Notes under the pieces: generated by a model
Told to the model about the DNA's origin: nothing
Database searches by the model: none
The model's input: only the letters and a program-made list of their open reading frames with translations
Position numbers and translations under genes: made by a program
From: Fulvimonas soli
GTDB lineage: Bacteria; Pseudomonadota; Gammaproteobacteria; Xanthomonadales; Rhodanobacteraceae
Reading direction: 5' to 3'
Assembly: GCF_003148905.1 (NCBI RefSeq)
Contig: NZ_QGHC01000001.1
Span: 393,111 to 457,110, forward strand
Length of the DNA stretch: 64,000 nt
Shown: piece after piece, positions 9,085-17,445 of the stretch
How positions within the stretch are numbered: position 1 is the first letter of the stretch
How the letters are laid out: each line of letters opens with the position of its first letter

Positions 9085-10848
9085 ATGCACGAACTGCAAT
9101 TCATCCAGGACCTCGCCACGGTGATGCTGGTCGCGGGCCTCACCACCGTGGTCTTCCAGCGCCTGCGCCAGCCGGTGGTGCTGGGCTACATCATCGCCGG
9201 CGTGCTGGTGGGGCCGTACACCCTGCCGGTGGTGTTCATCCACGACGAGCGGACCATCCGCACGCTGTCCGAGCTGGGCATGATCCTGCTGCTGTTCGCG
9301 CTGGGGCTGGAGTTCAGCCTGAAGAAGCTGCGCGAGGTGGGCGGCGCGGCCCTGGTGGCGGCGCTGTGCGAGATCGTGCTGATGCTGTGGCTGGGCTACG
9401 AGATCGGCCGCTTCTTCGGCTGGGGCTCGATGGATTCGCTGTTCCTCGGCGCGATGCTGTCGATGTCCTCCACCACCATCATCATGAAGGCGCTGGACGA
9501 CCTGGACCTCAAGCGCGAGCGCTTCGCGCGGCTGATGTTCGGCATCCTGATCATCGAGGACGTGCTGGCGATCGTGCTGATGGCACTGCTCACCGGCATC
9601 GCCAGCACGGGCGGCCTGGAGGCGGGCGAGGCGATGGGCGCCATCGGCCGGCTGACCCTGTTCATGGCGGTGTCGCTGGTGGTGGGCCTGCTGCTGGTGC
9701 CGCGGGTGGTCGACTACATCGCCCGGGTCAGCCGCGACGACGTGCTGCTGGTGGCGGTGCTGGGCCTGTGCTTCGGCTTCTGCCTGCTGGTCACCGAGAT
9801 GGGCTACAGCATCGCCCTGGGCGCCTTCATGATCGGCGCGATCGTGGGCGAGTCGGCCAGCGTGGCGCGCATCGAGCGCATCATCGGGCCGGTGCGCGAC
9901 ATGTTCAGCGCGGTGTTTTTCGTGGCGATCGGCATGCTGATCGACCCGGCGACGCTCGCGCAGTACTGGCTGCCGATCCTGGTGGTCACCGCGGCGGTGG
10001 TGCTGGGCAAGGTGGTCACCTGCAGCTTCGGCACCTTCATCGCGGGCAACGACGGTCGCACCTCGCTGCGCGTGGGCATGGGGCTGGCGCAGATCGGCGA
10101 GTTCTCCTTCGTGATCGCCTCGCTGGGGCTCAGCCTGCACGTGACCAGCGGCTACCTCTACCCGGTGGCGGTGGCGGTCTCGGCCATCACCACCTTCCTC
10201 ACCCCGTACCTCATTCGCGCCTCCGATCCGCTGGCCAGCCTGCTGGGGCGGACCCTGCCGGTCCGCTTCACCGGGCTGTTCGGCGCGTATACCGACTGGA
10301 TGGGCGGCCTCAGCCTGAGCGGGCAGGGCGCGATGGTGGCCAAGATGATCCGCCGCCTGGTCTGGCACGTGCTCATCAACGCGATGCTGGTGGTGGCGGT
10401 GTTCCTGATCATGGCCTACCTGTACCGGCGCGGCGCGTTCCACTGGGACATCCTGGCGGGCCGGGAGCAGGTCAAGCGCAGCCTGGCCTGGTCGATCGCG
10501 GCGCTGGTGTCGCTGCCGATGATCGTGGCGGCCTACCGCAAGGCGGAGGCGCTGGGCATGCTGCTGGCCGAGCTGAGCATTCCCGAGCACATCGGCGGCG
10601 CGCGCACCATGCGCGGCCTGCTGGCGCGCATCATTCCGCTGGCGACCATGGGCGTGCTGGGCCTGCTGGTGGCGGCGCTGGCCTCGACCATCCTGCCGCC
10701 GCGCGAAGTGGCGCTGGTGCTGCTCCTGGTCATGCTGCTGCTGGCCTGGCTGCTGTGGCGGGTGCTGGTGCAGGTGCATGCGCGCCTGCAGGGGGCGCTG
10801 CGCGACACCCTGGAAAAAACCGGGCAGCCGGATGACCGCCATCACTGA
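9085..10848 (+). CDS. CPA2-family monovalent cation:proton antiporter (KefB-like)
   Basis: A 587-residue inner-membrane protein. Residues 1 to about 390 form the Na/H-exchanger fold, with QPVVLGYIIAGVLVGP near residue 30, LGMILLLFALGLEFS near residue 75 and the CPA2 core GAFMIGAIVGES near residue 250. The C-terminal 190 residues contain about four further hydrophobic segments (RLVWHVLINAMLVVAVF, AWSIAALVSLPMIVAAY, LATMGVLGLLVAALAS, VALVLLLVMLLLAW) in place of the cytosolic TrkA-N (RCK) domain of classical KefB/KefC. Ligand gating by glutathione or NADH is therefore unlikely. It is monocistronic. It may exchange K+ or Na+ for H+; the ion is not readable from sequence. Confidence 0.9.
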   Translation: MHELQFIQDLATVMLVAGLTTVVFQRLRQPVVLGYIIAGVLVGPYTLPVVFIHDERTIRTLSELGMILLLFALGLEFSLKKLREVGGAALVAALCEIVLMLWLGYEIGRFFGWGSMDSLFLGAMLSMSSTTIIMKALDDLDLKRERFARLMFGILIIEDVLAIVLMALLTGIASTGGLEAGEAMGAIGRLTLFMAVSLVVGLLLVPRVVDYIARVSRDDVLLVAVLGLCFGFCLLVTEMGYSIALGAFMIGAIVGESASVARIERIIGPVRDMFSAVFFVAIGMLIDPATLAQYWLPILVVTAAVVLGKVVTCSFGTFIAGNDGRTSLRVGMGLAQIGEFSFVIASLGLSLHVTSGYLYPVAVAVSAITTFLTPYLIRASDPLASLLGRTLPVRFTGLFGAYTDWMGGLSLSGQGAMVAKMIRRLVWHVLINAMLVVAVFLIMAYLYRRGAFHWDILAGREQVKRSLAWSIAALVSLPMIVAAYRKAEALGMLLAELSIPEHIGGARTMRGLLARIIPLATMGVLGLLVAALASTILPPREVALVLLLVMLLLAWLLWRVLVQVHARLQGALRDTLEKTGQPDDRHH

Positions 10849-11032
10849 ACGGTCGCGGAAAACAACGTAAAAAAGCGCGAATCCGGCCATTCCGTGAAAC
10901 TTTGCCGGGATACGGCGGTCGCAACCGGGCATCGTTGCCAAGACTCGACCGGGACCGCACAATGCGGGGCCTGCCTCCATAGGGGGGGCGAGTCCGGTAG
11001 CGCCGGCACATCCAAATACGAGGGAGTTCCAC

Positions 11033-11791
11033 ATGAAGCACTTTTTGCGTCCCACGCTGACGGCGGTTGCGCTGGCTGCTGCACTGGGCACGACCGCGGG
11101 CGTGTACGCACAGGCCGCCAAGTCGGGCGCCGCTCCCGCGGTGGACAAGACCAAGGCCAGCTACGTGGTCGGCTGGGATCTGGCCAGCTCGCTGCCGCCG
11201 CTGGTGCGCGAGGAGGTCGATCCGGCCACCGTGGCGCGCGCCGTGCAGTCGGCGCTGTCGGGCCAGAAGCCGACCATGAGCGAGGCCGAGTACAAGGCCA
11301 CCCGCGAGGCCTTCGTGGCCCACCTGCAGGCCAAGGCCAAGGCGGAGTACGAGCAGGTGGCGGCCAAGAACAAGGCCGAGGGCGAGGCCTTCATCGCCAA
11401 GAACAAGACCGCGCCGGGCGTGAAGGCCACGGCCTCCGGCCTGCAGTACCAGGTGATCAGCGAGGGCACCGGCCCGCGTCCGGGCCCGAACGACACCGTG
11501 CAGGTGAAGTACACCGGCACCTTCATCAACGGCGAGAAGTTCGACGCCTCGGCCGACCACGGCCAGGGCGACCAGCCGGCGCCGATCCCGCTGGCGAACG
11601 TGATCCCGGGCTTCCGCGAGGGCCTGCAGCTGATGAAGACGGGCGCGCACTACAAGCTGTTCATCCCGTCGAACCTGGCCTACGGCGCGCAGCCGCAGAA
11701 CGGCTTCCCGCCGAACGCCACGATCATCTTCGACGTGACCCTGGTGAAGACCGGCCCGACGCCGGCCGGCCAGGGCGGCGACGGCAAGTAA
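11033..11791 (+). CDS. Periplasmic FKBP-type peptidyl-prolyl isomerase (FkpA/Mip-like)
   Basis: A 252-residue protein with a Sec signal peptide (MKHFLRPTLTAVALAAALGT, cleavage probably after VYA near residue 26). The N-terminal dimerisation domain (about residues 38-125) is helical with a Lys/Glu/Ala-rich stretch, as in Mip and FkpA. The C-terminal FKBP domain (about residues 140-240) has YTGTFINGEKFDAS, VIPGFREGLQLM and LFIPSNLAYG, including aromatic pocket residues. It should act as a folding helper in the periplasm. The start is supported by GAGGGAG 9 bp upstream. A strong terminator follows, so it is transcribed alone. Confidence 0.93.
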   Translation: MKHFLRPTLTAVALAAALGTTAGVYAQAAKSGAAPAVDKTKASYVVGWDLASSLPPLVREEVDPATVARAVQSALSGQKPTMSEAEYKATREAFVAHLQAKAKAEYEQVAAKNKAEGEAFIAKNKTAPGVKATASGLQYQVISEGTGPRPGPNDTVQVKYTGTFINGEKFDASADHGQGDQPAPIPLANVIPGFREGLQLMKTGAHYKLFIPSNLAYGAQPQNGFPPNATIIFDVTLVKTGPTPAGQGGDGK

Positions 11792-11815
11792 GCCGCGTCG
11801 CCAGCGACGGCACCC

Positions 11816-11851
11816 GGCGGGGCGCGAAGCGATTCGCGCCCCGCCGCTTTT
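11816..11851 (+). terminator. Rho-independent terminator of the FKBP gene
   Basis: A perfect 13-bp stem (GGCGGGGCGCGAA and its complement) with a GCGA loop is followed by GCTTTT, 24 bp after the stop codon. Confidence 0.9.
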
Positions 11852-11926
11852 CCGCGCGCGCCGCGGGCCGCGGTTGCGGCACGCCCTGCTAGAATCGGCG
11901 CTTCCCCGATCCGGAACCTCCAGGAC

Positions 11927-13264
11927 ATGAAAGTCACGATCTTCGGCACCGGCTATGTCGGCCTGGTCACCGGCGCCTGCCTTGCGGAGATGGGCAACCA
12001 CGTGGTGTGCGTGGACATCGACGCGGCCAAGGTGGCGCGGCTGGAGCGCGGCGAGATCCCGATCTACGAGCCGGGGCTGGAGCCGATCGTGCGGCGCAAC
12101 CACGCCAGCGGCCAGCTGGCCTTCACCACCGACCCTGCGCCGGCGGTCGCGCACGGGCAGGTGATCTTCATCGCGGTGGGCACGCCGCCGGACGAGGACG
12201 GCAGCGCCGACCTGCAGTACGTGCTGGGCGTGGCCCGGACCGTCGGCCGCCACCTGGACCGCTACGCGGTGGTGGTGAACAAGTCCACCGTGCCGGTGGG
12301 CACCGCCGACAAGGTGCGCGAGACGATCGCCGCCGAGCTGGCCGCGCGCGGCGCGGCGGTCGAGTTCGACGTGGTATCCAACCCCGAGTTCCTCAAGGAG
12401 GGCGACGCGGTGGAGGACTGCCTGCGCCCGGACCGCATCGTCATCGGCAGCGCCAGCGCGCGCGCGGTGGCGCTGATGCGCAAGCTGTACGCGCCGTTCA
12501 ACCGCAACCACGACCGCACCGTGGTGATGGACGTGCGCTCGGCCGAGCTGACCAAGTACGCCGCCAACGCGATGCTGGCGACCAAGATCAGCTTCATGAA
12601 CGAGATCGCCAACATCGCCGAGCGGGTGGGCGCGGACGTGGAGCTGGTGCGCCAGGGCATCGGCTCGGACCCGCGCATCGGCTACCACTTCATCTATCCA
12701 GGCGCCGGCTACGGCGGCTCGTGCTTCCCCAAGGACGTGCAGGCGCTGGAGCGCACCGCGCGCGCGGCGGGCTACGAGGCGCGCCTGCTCGGCGCGGTGG
12801 AGGCGGTCAACCACGACCAGAAGACCAAGCTGTTCGAGCTGATCTCGCGCCATTTCGGCGGCCAGCTGGCCGGCCGGACCATCGCGCTGTGGGGCCTGGC
12901 GTTCAAGCCCAACACCGACGACATGCGCGAGGCGTCGAGCCGGCGCCTGATGGAGTCGCTGTGGCAGGCCGGCGCGAAGGTGCGCGCGTTCGACCCGGAG
13001 GCGCGCGAGGAGACCCGGCGCATCTACGGCGAGCGCGCCGACCTGGTGCTGTGCGACAGCGCCTACGCGGCGCTGGAAGGGGCCGACGTGCTGGCCATCG
13101 TCACCGAGTGGAAGGCCTTCCGCAGCCCGGACTTCGCGCGCATCCGCGCGGCGCTGAAGGAGCCGGCGATCTTCGACGGCCGCAACCTGTACGACCCGGC
13201 CACGGTGGAAGAGGCCGGCCTGGCCTACTACGGCATCGGCCGCGGCCGCTCGCTGAGGCGCTGA
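11927..13264 (+). CDS. ugd: UDP-glucose 6-dehydrogenase
   Basis: A 445-residue NAD-dependent enzyme oxidising UDP-glucose to UDP-glucuronate for polysaccharide or lipid A modification. The N-terminal Rossmann motif is [15 protein letters not shown], the middle domain has NPEFLKEG and [13 protein letters not shown], and the catalytic cysteine is in [10 protein letters not shown] near residue 264. The C-terminal UDP-binding domain includes [20 protein letters not shown]-like CCTCCAGGAC lies upstream. It is followed after one base by slyX. No exopolysaccharide cluster is visible near it, so it seems to serve the cell at large. Confidence 0.95.
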   Translation: MKVTIFGTGYVGLVTGACLAEMGNHVVCVDIDAAKVARLERGEIPIYEPGLEPIVRRNHASGQLAFTTDPAPAVAHGQVIFIAVGTPPDEDGSADLQYVLGVARTVGRHLDRYAVVVNKSTVPVGTADKVRETIAAELAARGAAVEFDVVSNPEFLKEGDAVEDCLRPDRIVIGSASARAVALMRKLYAPFNRNHDRTVVMDVRSAELTKYAANAMLATKISFMNEIANIAERVGADVELVRQGIGSDPRIGYHFIYPGAGYGGSCFPKDVQALERTARAAGYEARLLGAVEAVNHDQKTKLFELISRHFGGQLAGRTIALWGLAFKPNTDDMREASSRRLMESLWQAGAKVRAFDPEAREETRRIYGERADLVLCDSAYAALEGADVLAIVTEWKAFRSPDFARIRAALKEPAIFDGRNLYDPATVEEAGLAYYGIGRGRSLRR

Positions 13265-13265
13265 G

Positions 13266-13484
13266 ATGTCCGACGAGAAGCTCTCGCAGCGGCTGGACGA
13301 GCTGGAGGCGCGGCTCACCTTCATCGACGACACGGTGAGCGCGCTGGCCTCGGCCGACGCCGAGCAGGCGCTGCGCATCCTCGCGCTGGAGCGCCTGGTG
13401 AGCGACCTGCGCAGCGAGCTGTCCGCGCTGCGGCTGGGGCAGGGCCCCGATCCGCACAGCGAACCGCCGCCGCCGCATTACTGA
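13266..13484 (+). CDS. slyX: SlyX family protein
   Basis: A 72-residue, largely coiled-coil protein (QRLDELEARLTFIDDTVSAL, then heptad-like LRILALERLVSDLR) ending in a Pro-rich tail (EPPPPHY), which is the hallmark of SlyX. The cellular function is not established. It starts two bases after the ugd stop, so the two are probably translated from the same mRNA. Confidence 0.85.
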   Translation: MSDEKLSQRLDELEARLTFIDDTVSALASADAEQALRILALERLVSDLRSELSALRLGQGPDPHSEPPPPHY

Positions 13485-13516
13485 CCCTTGCAACGCAAGC
13501 AACGGACGGAACGACC

Positions 13517-14074
13517 ATGGCCGAGTCCCTGCGCGATCAGCTGCTCAAGAGCGGCATCGTCAAACAGGTCCGCGACGACAAGCGCGCAAGCGCGCCGGGC
13601 AAGGGTGCGCGCCCGGCCCCGCGCGGCAAGCCGGCGCCGAAGGGCAAGCCGCAGCCGCGCAGCCAGGAGGAGATCGACCTGGCCAGGGCCTACGCGCTGC
13701 GCGCGCAGACCGAGGCGGCCGAGCGCCGCCACGCCGAGCAGGAAGCCGCCGAGCAGGCGCGCCTGAGGCGCGAACGCAGGGCGAAGCTGCAGCAGCTGCT
13801 GGAAGGCCAGGCGCTCAACAGGCCCGACGCCGAGCACGTGCGCCACTTCGAGTACGGCGGCAAGATCCGCCGCGTGCACGTGGACGCCGGGCAGCTCGCC
13901 GCGCTGAACGCCGGCACGCTCGGCGTGGTGCAGCAGAACGGCCGCTACCTGGTGGTGAGCCGGGCGGTGGCCGAGCAGGCGCGCGCGATCGACCCGCACG
14001 CGCTGGCCCTGCTGGTGGACCCGTCGGCGCCGCGCGAGGACGACGACGGCGTGCCTGCCGACCTGATGTGGTGA
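13517..14074 (+). CDS. DUF2058 (YaiL-like) protein
   Basis: A 185-residue highly charged protein. The N-terminus SLRDQLLKSGIVK is the family signature. Residues 25-60 are Lys/Arg/Pro-rich, residues 55-95 form an Ala/Glu/Arg helix, and the C-terminal domain contains FEYGGKIRRVHVD and YLVV near the end. E. coli YaiL is a nucleoid- or polysome-associated protein of unclear role. It follows slyX by 32 bp and may be in the same transcript. The basic segment suggests RNA or DNA contact, which is inference. Confidence 0.85.
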   Translation: MAESLRDQLLKSGIVKQVRDDKRASAPGKGARPAPRGKPAPKGKPQPRSQEEIDLARAYALRAQTEAAERRHAEQEAAEQARLRRERRAKLQQLLEGQALNRPDAEHVRHFEYGGKIRRVHVDAGQLAALNAGTLGVVQQNGRYLVVSRAVAEQARAIDPHALALLVDPSAPREDDDGVPADLMW

Positions 14075-14685
14075 AGGCGGCAGGGGAGCGGTGGGCGCAT
14101 CGCCTGGCCCGGCCGGCATCGGAATGGCGGGCCAGCTGGGGCGGTGACGACAGGCACCGCGCTTCGGCGCGAAGCCCCGAGGCATTCTGGATGACCGCGG
14201 ACTTGCGCCGGAACGCCGGCAGGCATGCCCGCGCAACGAGCAAGGCGCGCTTGGGAGCCTGATCGTGATCTCCGCGTCCCCACCGGGAGGCGTCTGCGTG
14301 TGGCCAGGGAAGAGTGGACGCCGGTCCGCGATGGCGCGGTATGGCAGGAGTGGAGTGATGGCCCGGGCATCGCGGCCGGAGGCCGTTCCCACAAGGCCTG
14401 CGGTGCCCCCCGTGGGAGCGGCCTCCGGCCGCGATTGATCTGCCGCGAACCGCCAGCGGTCTCGATGCCAGGTCATGCCCGACGCCGTGCGGGCGAACGC
14501 GGGCTTGCATGGCCGGAAAAACACGGGAGCGATGAAAGGAACGGCGAGCGCTACCTCCCCGCCCACCCGCGGTCCATTCAAATGGCCTTTCTGGCGCTCT
14601 TCCCCGGAAGATTTCGAACAGGTCCTGACGGGAATGCGGAGAGGGCCGCACGCCGCGGCCCTTTACTTCCCGTGGCCGAACGCTC
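14075..14685. other. 611-bp intergenic region with a REP-like inverted repeat
   Basis: No convincing gene is present: the frames through it lack start signals and family features. Apart from the inverted repeat at 14369-14435, it holds only unstructured GC-rich DNA between two convergently transcribed genes. Confidence 0.6.
14369..14435. repeat. REP-like inverted repeat (paired GTGGGAGCGGCC element)
   Basis: The 24-nt arms ATCGCGGCCGGAGGCCGTTC... and its complement ...GGGAGCGGCCTCCGGCCGCGAT face each other across 19 nt, with one mismatch. Each arm is itself a small hairpin (GGCCGGAGGCC). The same family recurs at 46434-46509. It is a common REP/BIME type in Xanthomonadaceae and Pseudomonas. 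Confidence 0.85.
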
Positions 14686-16779
14686 CTACGAACGTGGCTC
14701 GCCGCCCCCGGCCGCGGCGACCGGATCGGCCGGCTCCCGCAGTGCCGGCAGGTCCCAGCCCTGCTTGGGCTGGAAGCGCTCGCCGTGGCGCTGCGCCAGC
14801 TTCTCCAGCCGGCCCTTGACCACGCCGGCGCCCTCGCTGCGCACGTACTGGATCGGGCCGCCGCGGAACGGCGCGAAGCCGGTGCCGAAGATCACGCCGG
14901 CGTCGAGCAGGTCGGCGTCGTCCACCACGCCGTCGGCCAGGCAGGCCACCGCCTCGTTGACCATCGGCAGGATCAGGCGGTCCTGCAGGTCCTCCGCCGG
15001 CGCGTAGTCGGGGTCGACCTCCGGTTTCTTCGGCTTGCCGTCTTCCCACACGTACAGGCCCTGGCCGTCCTTCTTGCCGCGCTTGCCGGCCTCGAGCCTG
15101 TCCTCGATGCCCGGCGGCAGCTCCAGCCCGAGGAACGGCGCCAGCTCCTTGCCCACCGAGGCGCACACGTCCAGCCCCACGGTGTCGGCCAGCTCGATCG
15201 GGCCCATCGGCATGCCGAACGCCTTGGCGGTGCGGTCCAGCACCGGGCCGGGCACGCCCTCGCTGTACAGGCGCAGCGCCTCCAGCAGGTAGGGCATCAG
15301 GATGCGGTTGACCAGGAAGCCGGGCGTGCCCTTCACCGCCACCGGCAGCTTGCCGATCGCCTTGCAGAAGGCCAGCGCGCGCTTCTCCACCGCCGGGTCG
15401 AGCCGGTCGTGGCGCACCACCTCCACCAGCGGCATCTGCGCCACCGGGTTGAAGAAGTGCAGGCCGAGGAAGCGCTGCGGCGCCTTCAGGCCGGTGCGCA
15501 GCTCGTCCAGCGGGATGCTGGAGGTGTTGCTGGCGAGGATCTCGTCGGCCTGGAACTGCGGCTCGATCTGCGCGTACAGCGCGCGCTTGGCCTCGGCGTT
15601 CTCGAAGATCGCCTCGATGGCGAGGTCGGCCTCGGCCACGCCCTTGCCCTCGACGTCGGCGCGCAGGCGGCCGGCGGCCTCGGCGACCTTCTCCGGCGTC
15701 TTGAGCTTCTTCTCGTAGAAGGCGCGGGCGCGGTCCAGCGCGGGCTGGACGTACTTCATCTCGCGGTCCTGCAGGGTCACCTGGAAGCCCTTGAAGGCCG
15801 TCCAGGCGGCGATGTCGCCGCCCATCACGCCGGCGCCCACCACGTGCACGTGCCCGATGCCGTGCTCGACGCCGCCGCCCTGGTTCTTCAGCCGCTCCTG
15901 CAGGAAGAAGATGCGGATCAGGTTATGCGCGGTGGGCGTCTGCGCCAGCTTGGCCACCGAGCGCGCCTCCAGCTTCAGCCGCTGCTGGATGCTGGCGCCG
16001 CCGCGCCGCCACACCTCGATCAGCGCGAACGGCGCGGGGTAGTGTTCCTTGCGCACCTTGGCCGCGGTCTGCTTGAGCACCATCGGCGCCAGCAGCTGGC
16101 GCACCGGCCACAGGTTGGTGGCCCAGGCCTTCGCCCGCCGCGCCGCCGGCACCGGCTGCGGGCGGCGCAGCAGCGCGCGCGCCTCGGCCAGCAGCTCGTC
16201 CGGGCGGGCCAGCCGGTCGACCACGCCCAGCGCCAGCGCGCGCCTGGCCGAGAGCGGCTTGCCGGTCAGCATCACCTGCAGCGCGTCGGGCGCGCCGATC
16301 AGCCGCGGCAGCCGCGCCGTGCCGCCCCAGCCGGGGTGGATGCCCAGCATCACCTCGGGCAGGCCGATGCGGGTCTTGTCGTCGTCCGCGGCGATGCGCT
16401 GGCGGCAGGCCAGGATCAGCTCGGTGCCGCCGCCCATGCAGGCGCCGTGCACCGCGGCCACCGTGGGGCAGGGCAGCCGCGCCAGCGCCTCGTACACGCG
16501 CTGGCCGTTCTCGATGTTCTCCAGCACCGTGCCCTGGCGGGCGTACTCGACGAACTCCTTGATGTCCGCGCCCACCGCGAAGCCGGCGGGCTTGGCCGAG
16601 TGCACGATCACCCCGGCGGGCTTCTCGATCGCCAGGCGCTCGACGATCTGGCCCAGCTCGTCCAGCACGGCGCGGGAGATCGCGTTGACGCTGCTGCCGG
16701 CGCGGTCCAGGGTCAGCGTGACGATGCCGCTGTCGTCCTCGCTGGCCTTCCAGTGGTTGAAGCGCAGTCCTTCGAACAT
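14686..16779 (-). CDS. Fatty acid oxidation complex alpha subunit (FadB/FadJ type)
   Basis: A 697-residue bifunctional beta-oxidation enzyme. The N-terminal crotonase domain (to about residue 200) has the oxyanion-hole segment AGFAVGADIKEF and GGGTELILACRQRIA, with glutamate in GLPEVMLGIHPGWGG. The central 3-hydroxyacyl-CoA dehydrogenase NAD domain begins HVVGAGVMGGDIAAW near residue 313, and the C-terminal domain has the catalytic LHFFNPV and GFLVNRI. It performs hydration and oxidation of enoyl-CoA. The ATG at 16779 (MFEGLRFNHW) fits family starts; upstream in-frame ATGs add an unconserved leader. No thiolase gene adjoins it, so the complex partner is elsewhere. Confidence 0.92.
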   Translation of the reverse strand: MFEGLRFNHWKASEDDSGIVTLTLDRAGSSVNAISRAVLDELGQIVERLAIEKPAGVIVHSAKPAGFAVGADIKEFVEYARQGTVLENIENGQRVYEALARLPCPTVAAVHGACMGGGTELILACRQRIAADDDKTRIGLPEVMLGIHPGWGGTARLPRLIGAPDALQVMLTGKPLSARRALALGVVDRLARPDELLAEARALLRRPQPVPAARRAKAWATNLWPVRQLLAPMVLKQTAAKVRKEHYPAPFALIEVWRRGGASIQQRLKLEARSVAKLAQTPTAHNLIRIFFLQERLKNQGGGVEHGIGHVHVVGAGVMGGDIAAWTAFKGFQVTLQDREMKYVQPALDRARAFYEKKLKTPEKVAEAAGRLRADVEGKGVAEADLAIEAIFENAEAKRALYAQIEPQFQADEILASNTSSIPLDELRTGLKAPQRFLGLHFFNPVAQMPLVEVVRHDRLDPAVEKRALAFCKAIGKLPVAVKGTPGFLVNRILMPYLLEALRLYSEGVPGPVLDRTAKAFGMPMGPIELADTVGLDVCASVGKELAPFLGLELPPGIEDRLEAGKRGKKDGQGLYVWEDGKPKKPEVDPDYAPAEDLQDRLILPMVNEAVACLADGVVDDADLLDAGVIFGTGFAPFRGGPIQYVRSEGAGVVKGRLEKLAQRHGERFQPKQGWDLPALREPADPVAAAGGGEPRS

Positions 16780-16936
16780 GGGCGTGTAGGGGGCGGTCGC
16801 AGGGCTCCTGAACATACCGCTCCGTTGCGCCGAATGCGAGACGCGGCGCATCGTCGCGGCCGCTTTTGCCACCCCGGTCAGCTCTTGCGCAGCCGGCTAT
16901 TGCGCTTCGCCCCGGAGCGCGCAACGCTACGCCGCG

Positions 16937-17431
16937 ATGACCTCTCTCCTGGCCTCCACGCCGCCGCAGGCGGGCACCGAACTGTTCGAACGCATCCTGG
17001 CCACCGAGGCCGGGCTGCTGGTGCTCGAGGGCGGGGACATGCAGGCGCTGGTCGCCAACTTCCGTGCGATCGCGCGCCACAGCGGGCAGTCGGTCTACCT
17101 GTGGGAGCCGGACGGCGGCCTGGGCAACCTGCGCGAGGCGCATGCGCGCGTGCCCGGCTGCCAGCGCCTGGGCAGCGCGTTGCGCTACATGCAGCAGAGC
17201 ATGCATTTCGGCGTCTACCTGCTGGCCGGCCTGGAGCTGCCGCTGTCGGCGATGGACAACAGCCTGCTGCGCCAGCTGGCGCGGCCGGCCACCGGGCACC
17301 TGCGCCGGGTGGTGCTGCTGGACCCGCCGCCGGCGCTGGTCGAGCAGCTGGGCGAGCTGGCGGTGCGCCTGCAGGGCGAGGCGGGCGCGCCCCGGCGCCC
17401 GCGGCTGCGCGACGGCCGCTGGGTGGTCTGA
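16937..17431 (+). CDS. Conserved hypothetical protein, resembling an AAA N-domain (Ycf46-like)
   Basis: A 164-residue soluble protein with no signal peptide or membrane segment. I do not recognise a named family with certainty. The order of short motifs (LFERILATEAGLLVLEGGD, SVYLWEPDGGLG, GVYLLAGLELPL, RRVVLLDPPPALVEQLGELA) follows the layout of the N-terminal domain of Ycf46-type AAA ATPases, but the ATPase part with Walker motifs is absent. It starts 157 bp from the divergent FadB-type gene and ends 14 bp before the GGDEF-EAL gene, so it is probably co-expressed with it. A role in sensing or anchoring for that enzyme is only a guess. Confidence 0.55.
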   Translation: MTSLLASTPPQAGTELFERILATEAGLLVLEGGDMQALVANFRAIARHSGQSVYLWEPDGGLGNLREAHARVPGCQRLGSALRYMQQSMHFGVYLLAGLELPLSAMDNSLLRQLARPATGHLRRVVLLDPPPALVEQLGELAVRLQGEAGAPRRPRLRDGRWVV

Positions 17432-17445
17432 CGTCGGGGGCGGGG

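Noticed and set aside
13517..14074. Toxin-antitoxin module at slyX/DUF2058
   Set aside because: Both are conserved housekeeping-type families and show no toxin motif.
14785..17445. Plus-strand open frame continuous with the GGDEF-EAL gene
   Set aside because: It is antisense to the FadB-type gene and only lacks stops because of high GC. The real start is the ATG at 17446.
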